Shown piece by piece: positions 1-6,512 of a stretch of DNA of 62,769 nucleotides (its first letter is position 1; each line of letters starts with the position of its first letter). The stretch is taken from assembly GCF_026239735.1 (NCBI RefSeq), contig NZ_JAPIVT010000027.1, forward strand, positions 1 to 62,769, in the 5' to 3' direction. The DNA comes from Pedobacter sp. MC2016-05. Lineage in GTDB: Bacteria; Bacteroidota; Bacteroidia; Sphingobacteriales; Sphingobacteriaceae. The notes beneath the pieces are model-generated. The model saw nothing but the letters and a program-made list of their open reading frames with translations, had not been told where the DNA came from and ran no database searches. Position numbers and translations under genes: made by a program.

Positions 1-22
1 TCACCTAAAAACCATCAGGTGA
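1..22. repeat. short inverted repeat at window edge
   Basis: TCACCT and AGGTGA form a 6-bp stem with a 10-base loop just downstream of the GH35 stop codon. There is no T-run on the minus strand, so it is not a clear rho-independent terminator, and it may continue outside the window. Confidence 0.25.
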
Positions 23-49
23 CTTCGCTAGACAAACAGGAGATCAAAA

Positions 50-1930
50 TTATTTTGTTAAACCATTCTCAGGCTTCAGTTCTTCCAAAATTGGTGTTGT
101 TAAAGATTTAACTGACTTCTGCATCACATCATTTTTCTGCTCGAAAATAACAATGTCATTTTTTCCAACTTTTAACCAACAACCGGGAACATATAGAGTT
201 TGTTGAGGGCCAACGCTCCAATAACGGCCAATATTTATTCCATTAATAAACACAATGCCTTTGCCAAAAGTGCGCATATCTAAAAATGTGTCTCCCGCTT
301 TAGCTAGCGTAAAATTCCCTTGGTAAATTGCTGGTTTGCCAGCAGTAGCCGTGTTTTTAGCCGATGTGATATTTGGTACCACATCCATAGGCAATTGATA
401 CATATCCCAGTTTCCGGTGATGGTTTGGCCATTGATGATTACGGGCGAAACAATTCCCTTAAAGCTGTTCACGATCTTAGCACCGTAGTTGATGCGTCCC
501 ATATTCTCCACAATAATATCCAACGTCGCATTAAATGGAATGTCAATTTCGCAGTCGTATTTTTTATAATAACTGTTCAATTCTGCCACTTTCGTCCCAT
601 TCACATAAACAATGGCATAATCGCGAAGGCCAGCCAATTCCAATTTGCCGCTAATAGGCTGATTGAATTTTTTACTGTACCAAACGTAACCATTTCCTTG
701 GTTAAGTTCTTCAAATGTTAAGGGCTTATCATCATTAACTGGAGCAATTTTGCTTTTGATATCTTCTAAATCTACTGCCTTGGTTAATACGATATTTGGA
801 ATGGCAATAACCGGATTTTTTGCTGGTACCGCTGGAGTTGTTACGCTTTTAAGCATTGAGCGTAAAGTATCGTATTTTTTGGTTGCCCAGCCGGCTTCGC
901 TAATAGGCGCATCATAATCGTAACTGGTTAAATCGGGTTGAATATCATGCTTATTATCATAATTGGCTCCTGAGGTGAAACCAAAATTTGTACCTCCATG
1001 AACCATATAATAATTAAAAGAAACACCAGCATCCAAATATTTCTGGGTCTGTTTGGCTGTGCTTTTATAAGAAACTTTTGGAAAAGGTTCTGCCCAATGG
1101 TCTAGCCAACCCGGATAAAATTCGGCAACCATGTAAGGGCCTTTGCCTCCATTATATTGATTAACAATTTCTTTCAGCTTAGTGACATCATCTTCACCAT
1201 TTGCAGTTGGCAAAGCACCGGGTAATGCGCCGCCTTCAAAAAGCCAGCTGCCATCAGAAGTAAAGAAAGGGATATCAAAACCAACGTCTTTCAGTTGCTG
1301 AAACACTGCAGCGCTATATTTTTTATGATCCTCGAGACTAATATCTTTCCGTTGCGCTACGTACGATCCAAATTCATTCTCTCCCTGGACCATTACAATT
1401 GGTCCACCGTTGCTAACTAAAAGCGGTTTAACCTGACCATATAAGGCTGTAAAATATGCCTTTGTTGCTGCTAAATATTGAGGATTATTACCTCGAATTA
1501 CCATTCCAGGAACTTTGGTTAGAAACCATGGAAAGCCGCCAAATTCCCATTCGGCACAAACATATGGCCCTGGGCGAAGGATTACAAACAACCCCTCTTC
1601 TTCAGCAATTTTGATGTATTCGGCAATGTCTTTGTTTCCCGACTTGAAATCCCAAACGCCAGGAGCAATTTCATGATAATTCCAGAAAACATAGGTTGCT
1701 ACTGCATTTAAACCCATTGCTTTCATCATTTTCAAACGGTGGCGCCAATAAGGTTTCGGGATTCTAGAATAGTGCATCTCGCCACTATGAATTTGAATTG
1801 GCTTTCCATCTAAAAGAAAATTACCATCTGCAATAGCGAAAGTGTGTTTCACAGCTGCCTTTTTAAATTGGGCATTAACTGTTGCCGCAATGCTCAATAA
1901 CAGTGCAAGCATAAAAATTTTGGATCTCAT
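50..1930 (-). CDS. secreted beta-galactosidase, glycoside hydrolase family 35
   Basis: A 626-residue exported glycosidase expected to remove terminal beta-linked galactose from oligo- or polysaccharides. A Sec signal peptide ends near Ala20-Gln21. The TIM barrel occupies roughly residues 30-340: HSGEMHYSRIP near 48-58, the acid/base region GENE at 183-186, and the putative nucleophile Glu270 in MVAEFYPGW. The C-terminal 250 residues are beta-sandwich-like and end in the GH35-typical stretch with GKGIVFINGINIGRYW. It appears to be monocistronic, with bshA about 250 bases upstream on the same strand. The family call is firm from the motifs. The natural substrate cannot be read from the sequence, and there is no SusC/D pair or other glycosidase beside it. 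Confidence 0.93.
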   Translation of the reverse strand: MRSKIFMLALLLSIAATVNAQFKKAAVKHTFAIADGNFLLDGKPIQIHSGEMHYSRIPKPYWRHRLKMMKAMGLNAVATYVFWNYHEIAPGVWDFKSGNKDIAEYIKIAEEEGLFVILRPGPYVCAEWEFGGFPWFLTKVPGMVIRGNNPQYLAATKAYFTALYGQVKPLLVSNGGPIVMVQGENEFGSYVAQRKDISLEDHKKYSAAVFQQLKDVGFDIPFFTSDGSWLFEGGALPGALPTANGEDDVTKLKEIVNQYNGGKGPYMVAEFYPGWLDHWAEPFPKVSYKSTAKQTQKYLDAGVSFNYYMVHGGTNFGFTSGANYDNKHDIQPDLTSYDYDAPISEAGWATKKYDTLRSMLKSVTTPAVPAKNPVIAIPNIVLTKAVDLEDIKSKIAPVNDDKPLTFEELNQGNGYVWYSKKFNQPISGKLELAGLRDYAIVYVNGTKVAELNSYYKKYDCEIDIPFNATLDIIVENMGRINYGAKIVNSFKGIVSPVIINGQTITGNWDMYQLPMDVVPNITSAKNTATAGKPAIYQGNFTLAKAGDTFLDMRTFGKGIVFINGINIGRYWSVGPQQTLYVPGCWLKVGKNDIVIFEQKNDVMQKSVKSLTTPILEELKPENGLTK

Positions 1931-1958
1931 ATGTTTATTAAAGGATTTATTTTACTCG

Positions 1959-1973
1959 GAATCATCCGAATAA
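1959..1973. promoter_or_regulatory. small inverted repeat upstream of GH35 gene
   Basis: TCGGA-ATCA-TCCGA lies about 30-45 bases upstream of the GH35 start codon. The five-base arms are short and no protein is implicated, so this is only a candidate operator. Confidence 0.2.
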
Positions 1974-2176
1974 CAGGCATATATTTATTTAAAAAATAAT
2001 TTACTTAGAATCTAAGTTCTCTCAAATAAAGCAATTTTTTGCTCGTTTTTAAAGATTTTTCCCATACAGAAGTCAAACGTTTGATTGCGTTCAACTTCAC
2101 GGAAACGAATATTTTTTCTATAAATAAGATGCTCAAACCTTTAAATATAAGTGTTTAAGCCATAAAAAGCTAAATT

Positions 2177-3319
2177 CTAATATTTCGCTTGAAGCGAATT
2201 TTCAATCACCTCTTTATAATAATCAACATAATAAGGTAGGATTTTTTTTAAATCAAAATCCTGTGCTCTTGTAAATGCATTTTCCTTAAAATATTTCAGG
2301 GTTTCATCATTACTTAAAATGGTTATCGCTTTATTAGCCATATCTTCTACATCACCAACATCGCACATATAGCCACAATAATCATCAATATTTAATTCAG
2401 GCAAACCACCAGCATTTGAAGTAATTGCAGGCACTTTGCAAGCCATTGCTTCCAGGGCAGCCAAACCAAAGCTTTCTGATTCCGAAGGCATTAAAAACAA
2501 ATCAGAAACTGATAGAATTTCTTCAACGGCATCTTGTTTACCCAAGAAACGCACATGATCATCAATACCTAATGATCGGCAAAGCTGTTCATCGTAAGAC
2601 CTTTCCGGACCGTCGCCAACCATTAATAGTTTTGAAGGAATAACAGCCTGTACTTTTTCAAAAATTCGAATCACATCTGAAGTGCGCTTCACTTTCCGGA
2701 AATTTGAAGTATGAATTAAAATACGTTCATTATTGGGCGCAATTGCCTTTTTAAAGTGATCTTTTGCCTGCAGGCTAAAACGACTGAAGTCGATAAAATT
2801 CGGAATCACCTTAATTTCTTTTGTGATTTCAAAATGATTATAAGTATCATCTTTTAAATCCTGAGAAACGGTTGTTACACCATCGCTTTGATTGATTGAA
2901 AAGGTTACTACAGGCTTATAGGTTGGATCTTTACCTACCAAAGTGATATCAGTACCATGCAAAGTGGTCACAACCGGAATATGAATACCATAACTGGCTA
3001 GAATTTGCTTAGCCATAAAAGCTGCAGATGCATGCGGAATGGCGTAATGTACATGCAAGACATCCAACTGCTCAAAACGAACCACATCTACCAGTTTGCT
3101 TGCCAAAGCCGATTCATAGGGTGCATAGTCGAAGAGTGGATAATCCCTTACAGAAACCTCATGATAAAAAAGGTTTGCAGAAAAAAAGTCAAGCCTTGCA
3201 GGCTGGCTATAGGTAATAAAGTGAACCTGGTGACCCTCGTTGGCGAGTGCTTTTCCAAGCTCCGTTGCAACTACTCCACTACCACCAAAAGTGGGGTAGC
3301 AAACAATTCCTATCTTCAT
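2177..3319 (-). CDS. bshA: N-acetyl-alpha-D-glucosaminyl L-malate synthase BshA
   Basis: Retaining GT4 glycosyltransferase that joins UDP-GlcNAc and L-malate, the first step of bacillithiol synthesis, in the cytosol. I place the start at the internal ATG giving MKIGIVCYPTFGGSGVVA (380 residues), because this is where BshA proteins begin and the eight upstream residues do not resemble the family. The glycine-rich loop is at residues 12-17. The nucleotide-sugar EX7E region ESFGLAALEAMA is at about 272-283, preceded by the VGDGPER strand. No bshB or bshC lies nearby. A TAnnTTTG box and an 18-bp palindrome lie directly upstream (see those entries). Confidence 0.93.
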   Translation of the reverse strand: MKIGIVCYPTFGGSGVVATELGKALANEGHQVHFITYSQPARLDFFSANLFYHEVSVRDYPLFDYAPYESALASKLVDVVRFEQLDVLHVHYAIPHASAAFMAKQILASYGIHIPVVTTLHGTDITLVGKDPTYKPVVTFSINQSDGVTTVSQDLKDDTYNHFEITKEIKVIPNFIDFSRFSLQAKDHFKKAIAPNNERILIHTSNFRKVKRTSDVIRIFEKVQAVIPSKLLMVGDGPERSYDEQLCRSLGIDDHVRFLGKQDAVEEILSVSDLFLMPSESESFGLAALEAMACKVPAITSNAGGLPELNIDDYCGYMCDVGDVEDMANKAITILSNDETLKYFKENAFTRAQDFDLKKILPYYVDYYKEVIENSLQAKY

Positions 3320-3326
3320 CTGTAAA

Positions 3327-3344
3327 TGTGTTGTTAACAACACA
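3327..3344. promoter_or_regulatory. 18-bp perfect palindrome in the bshA leader
   Basis: TGTGTTGTTAACAACACA is a perfect palindrome between the bshA -7 box and its start codon, overlapping the box by two bases. It would straddle the transcription start. Placement and symmetry fit an operator, but no cognate regulator is identified. Confidence 0.5.
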
Positions 3345-3350
3345 AATGTA
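3343..3350 (-). promoter_or_regulatory. bshA promoter -7 box (TACATTTG)
   Basis: On the minus strand TACATTTG matches the Bacteroidota -7 consensus TAnnTTTG. It lies 23 bases before the bshA ATG. I do not see a well-spaced -33 TTG. Confidence 0.5.
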
Positions 3351-3634
3351 GCCCATTTTTAGCTGAAATGCATGTCGGGATATTGCAATAAAAATAGTGT
3401 TATAGTGATAAGTTTTTGGAGCTTTAGAGAAATAAGTGATAATGCAAGCTTGTTAAGGTGGGCCGCAGATTCGCAGATTTTTTTCATTAAATCTTGAAGG
3501 TTAAGAAAAATAGCCGAGTCTTAAAACGGTGGCAGCAAATTCGCAAATTTTGTTTTTAGATAAGAGTATCTCCAAAATCAGCAAGCTAAGACTACTATTT
3601 TAAGGTATGCCGTGGATTCGAGGAATATTTATGA
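3345..3634. other. intergenic region with CGCAGATT-type repeats
   Basis: No credible gene is seen. At 3463-3484 CCGCAGATTCGCAGATTTTTTT contains two copies of CGCAGATT. A degenerate copy (GGCAGCAAATTCGCAAATTTT) lies near 3532-3552 and a weaker one (GCCGTGGATTCGAGG) near 3608-3622. The inverse sequence AAAAAATCTGCGGG stands on the other side of the GxxExxY pseudogene, at 4047-4060. Confidence 0.6.
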
Positions 3635-4034
3635 CTATTTACTACTGATTATTCTTTTGTGTTGAAGAGATTTTTCATTAAAATTAACAATTAAGCCAAT
3701 CCGCAAATTCGAGATCGCTAGATAATTTAAAACTTCAGCATAATGTCCGTCAACTATTCCACTGCTGGATTTAACCTCAAGAATTATTTTATCATCAATC
3801 ACAAAATCGGCATAAAATTTATGCTTAAGGATGAGCTCCTTATAATTAACCAAAAATTTTTTTTCCTCTCATAAGAAAATACATCTAGATACTAGCTCAT
3901 ATTCAAATGCATCTTTTATATACTCTTTCGAAAAACCCTTTTCCAAAGATCCGATGAATTTCCATACCAATCCCTATTATTAAATAACATTCTTCTTGAA
4001 AAGGATAATCATCTACATTGTAATAGGTGCTCAT
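3635..4034 (-). pseudogene. decayed GxxExxY family protein (PD-(D/E)XK nuclease-like)
   Basis: The reading begins at ATG 4034 (MSTYYNVDDYPFQEE) and continues through IIGIGMEIHRIFGKGFFERVYK, which carries the GxGFxExVY signature that names the family. The frame breaks in the A-run near 3911-3920. The next frame gives DAFEYELVSR and reaches an in-frame TGA at 3869-3871. After that comes FLVNYKELILKHKFYADFVIDDKIILEVK, with the D...ExK core of PD-(D/E)XK folds, then LNYLAISNLRIGLIVNFNE. Together the pieces cover about the usual 125-residue family length. At least one frameshift and one stop (or compensating small indels) make it a pseudogene. Intact homologues are predicted nucleases of unproven function. 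The locus lies between inverted CGCAGATTTTTT repeats. Confidence 0.8.
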
Positions 4035-4046
4035 AATAAATATCCT

Positions 4047-4060
4047 AAAAAATCTGCGGG
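4047..4060. repeat. right flank repeat of the GxxExxY locus
   Basis: AAAAAATCTGCGGG is the inverse of the left-flank CGCAGATTTTTT at 3472-3484, sharing 12 bases in opposite orientation. It lies 13 bases before the GxxExxY start codon. Confidence 0.5.
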
Positions 4061-4080
4061 TTTTTATATCCTAGTTTGCG

Positions 4081-4491
4081 TTAATCGCCTTGTATTTGAG
4101 TACGAATGTCTTCTACTTTCGCAATTTGTTTATTGTATCGCTCCAAAGCCTTTTGTGCATCATCAGCATCTTCTTTGGCTTTTTTAGTCAATTTTTCAGC
4201 AGCTTTTTGATTAACCATCGTCCCAGATCTGTTAATATCTTCACTATGCTTTTCAGAAGAAGCTTTGGCATTTCCATTTGCTTCCAGAAGCTTCAATCGC
4301 AATTTCTCTACATCAGCCTCTTCTTCCGCTTCTTTAATTTTAAGCTCTAAAACCTTCATACTCATCTTCAATACCTCAACTCTGGTATTTAAAATCCCTA
4401 ATGAGTCTTTTGAAAATTTTGCGTTATAGGTTTGCGCCATAGCCGGAATAGATGCAAATCCTAGCAAACCAGCAAATATTAATTTCGACAT
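4081..4491 (-). CDS. small secreted coiled-coil protein, function unknown
   Basis: About 136 residues, using the ATG that gives MSKLIFAGLLGFASIPAMAQ, a good Sec signal peptide; three residues upstream form an alternative start. The mature part is nearly all charged helix with heptad-like Leu spacing (LEVLKMSMKVLELKIKEAEEE), consistent with a coiled coil of about 100 residues. I see no catalytic motif and do not recognise a named family. It is expected in the periplasm. The neighbours (a PH-like membrane protein and tilS) do not suggest a role. Confidence 0.6.
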   Translation of the reverse strand: MSKLIFAGLLGFASIPAMAQTYNAKFSKDSLGILNTRVEVLKMSMKVLELKIKEAEEEADVEKLRLKLLEANGNAKASSEKHSEDINRSGTMVNQKAAEKLTKKAKEDADDAQKALERYNKQIAKVEDIRTQIQGD

Positions 4492-4626
4492 AACAATCAT
4501 TTATCGATTGCATATTTCAATCAAAATGCCCAATGCAAAAAAACACCTTCAACCTATAGCTGTGGCATTAAATGAATTATGGAAAAGTTATAGATGCTGA
4601 TTTTTGAAAAAATTTTTACCCGGAAA

Positions 4627-5115
4627 TTATTTCAGGTTTCTCATTTCCTCTTTAATCACAAGGAAAAGTTCGTTTGGTCTTTGGGTGCCGATGAAATATT
4701 CCAGGCCATCCCGATCCGTTAAAACAACGGCATCTTTACCTGAAGAATAAAAGCGAATGGTGCCTTTAGTATGAAGATTATAAACCGGGTTATTAAAAAA
4801 ATAGCGACTGTAAGTTGCCTTACGAACATCAACAATGCTATTTAAATCAATTTTAACGCGTTTTGTAGTCCAAAGGCCATCTAAGATCATACTGCCATTA
4901 TCAACTATAATTTTATACTGGATTAAGAAAAGCAGTAACATGGAAACACCGATAATGCCGAAGCCAACCACCAAAAATAAGTCTTGGGTGTTATCGCGAT
5001 CGCGTTCGTAAACATAAGCTGCAAAACAGAAAGCGGCCATTATTAACCTGATGAAAATGCGAACATAATCACGACCGATATATTGTTTTTCGATGTAGGC
5101 GTATTTGCTTTCCAC
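4627..5115 (-). CDS. membrane protein with bacterial PH-like domain
   Basis: 162 residues. Two transmembrane helices (about 20-37 and 47-66, the second GFGIIGVSMLLLFLIQY) are followed by a compact beta-rich region (IIVDNGSMILDGLWTTKRVKIDLNSIVDVRKA) of the kind seen in YdbS/bPH2 proteins, which carry membrane-linked PH folds. Function is unknown. The stop codon of tilS abuts its start on the same strand, so the two are probably co-transcribed. Domain assignment is by pattern only. Confidence 0.6.
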   Translation of the reverse strand: MESKYAYIEKQYIGRDYVRIFIRLIMAAFCFAAYVYERDRDNTQDLFLVVGFGIIGVSMLLLFLIQYKIIVDNGSMILDGLWTTKRVKIDLNSIVDVRKATYSRYFFNNPVYNLHTKGTIRFYSSGKDAVVLTDRDGLEYFIGTQRPNELFLVIKEEMRNLK

Positions 5116-6447
5116 TTATTTTTTTTTGAGTTCGAATATAGCAACTTTTTTTGTTGCTGCTGTTAATTTGTATCGATTATCCTGACGCATACCCACGATC
5201 CAAACGATATCGCCATTCCCGTTTATTAAAATCGGTGTGGTGGCTTTTAAATGTATTGGCACCTTTTCATCAATAAAATAATCGCTCACCTTTTTGGGCT
5301 GTCGCATACCCAAGGGGATAAACTTATCGCCATTCTGCCAATTTCTTACAATCAGTGGAAAAATTAGTTTATCCGCATTGACAAAGGCTTTGTAATGATC
5401 GACTTCGAATTTTATTTCAGAAGAAAACGAAAGTGCTATTTCATCCTTTCCAAATAGGATATTTTGTGTTGATGGGTGAATGAACTGATTGAAGATTGAG
5501 TCGACATTCTTTTCGGCGATTACCAGATAATCTCTATTGATAATAGCCTGATGGGTTGAGCTGAAAAAATGCGTACCACTCAATGAATTTAAATGACTTA
5601 AAATTTCCTGAACAACCGATTCTGTAAATCCATAAGGCTTTAACAATTCAAAAAATAGCAGCCGCTGCGGATTAAGCTTCACTATTTCATTCATTGCAAT
5701 GTAAATGCCATCATCTTTCTTCTGAAGAATTTTTGTAGCTAATTTTTCCACCTCTGTATTTAGAAACGCTTCTACTTCGGCAAACCGAACGGCATTCTCT
5801 GTAAAGGTTTTTTCCAAATCTGGATTGATCTCTTTAAGTTTCGGAATTACGCCTAACCTAATTTTATTGCGGGTATAGTGTGTACTTTGATTCGAACTGT
5901 CCTCAACGAAGTCTAAATGATTTTTGTCGATTATTTCATCAATCTCATTTCGATTTAAAAATAATAAAGGCCTGATTAGATGTTGTCGCTTTGGTAAAAT
6001 ACCGTGCAAGCCACTTATTCCTGTACCACGAGTAAGGTTAATCAGCATGGTTTCTACCGTATCGTTTTGATGGTGTGCCGAAGCAACCAAATCGTAACTG
6101 TATTTTATCCTAATTTCTTCGAACCACTGGTAACGTAAATCTCGGGCGGCCATCTGGGTAGAAATTTTATTTTCTGCGGCATATTTTTTGGTATCAAAAT
6201 GCGTTAGGTAAAAAGGAACATCAAGACTTGCACTAAGCATTTTAACAAAATTTTCATCACGTTGCGCTTCATCACCTCTTAAATTAAAATTACAATGCGC
6301 CACACCTATATTAACGCCTATTGCCTTAAACAAATGCAACATTAAAACCGAATCTTTCCCGCCGCTTATGGCTAAAAGAATCTTATCATCCCTGGCAAAC
6401 AGCTCGTGCTGATTAATAAAATCCTGAAATGGCTTTAAGGGTAACAT
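5116..6447 (-). CDS. tilS: tRNA(Ile)-lysidine synthase TilS
   Basis: ATP-dependent cytosolic enzyme that converts C34 of the CAU-anticodon tRNA-Ile to lysidine so it reads AUA. With the start at MLPLKPFQDF (443 residues) the PP-loop ISGGKDS is at about 27-33. Before this ATG the frame continues with an unlikely MFRTFGIPVKIKYFWW segment. Further hallmarks are GVAHCNFNLRGDEAQRDE, ASAHHQNDTVETMLINLTRGTGI and RPLL. The C-terminal part contains the TilS accessory domain with RNWQNGDKFIPLGM. It is divergent from the OstA-like gene, with a palindrome in the shared upstream region. Confidence 0.93.
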   Translation of the reverse strand: MLPLKPFQDFINQHELFARDDKILLAISGGKDSVLMLHLFKAIGVNIGVAHCNFNLRGDEAQRDENFVKMLSASLDVPFYLTHFDTKKYAAENKISTQMAARDLRYQWFEEIRIKYSYDLVASAHHQNDTVETMLINLTRGTGISGLHGILPKRQHLIRPLLFLNRNEIDEIIDKNHLDFVEDSSNQSTHYTRNKIRLGVIPKLKEINPDLEKTFTENAVRFAEVEAFLNTEVEKLATKILQKKDDGIYIAMNEIVKLNPQRLLFFELLKPYGFTESVVQEILSHLNSLSGTHFFSSTHQAIINRDYLVIAEKNVDSIFNQFIHPSTQNILFGKDEIALSFSSEIKFEVDHYKAFVNADKLIFPLIVRNWQNGDKFIPLGMRQPKKVSDYFIDEKVPIHLKATTPILINGNGDIVWIVGMRQDNRYKLTAATKKVAIFELKKK

Positions 6448-6476
6448 CCACCAAAAATATTTAATTTTAACTGGTA

Positions 6477-6492
6477 TTCCGAACGTTCGGAA
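6477..6492. promoter_or_regulatory. 16-bp perfect palindrome between tilS and the OstA-like gene
   Basis: TTCCGAACGTTCGGAA is perfectly self-complementary. It stands 29 bases upstream of the tilS start and between the expected -33 and -7 positions of the OstA-like gene. This placement suits a repressor site for the latter. Confidence 0.5.
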
Positions 6493-6500
6493 CAAAAAAC

Positions 6501-6508
6501 TAACTTTG
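6501..6508 (+). promoter_or_regulatory. -7 box TAACTTTG of the OstA-like gene, leaderless geometry
   Basis: A perfect TAnnTTTG match ends four bases before the GTG start codon at 6513, so transcription should begin at or within a few bases of the start codon. Confidence 0.55.
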
Positions 6509-6512
6509 TAAA

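Noticed and set aside
320..721. 133-residue open frame on the plus strand
   Set aside because: Antisense within the GH35 gene; no motif and no promoter.
3463..3622. Possible CRISPR array from the CGCAGATT-type repeats
   Set aside because: Copies are few, degenerate and unevenly spaced, and no cas gene is present.
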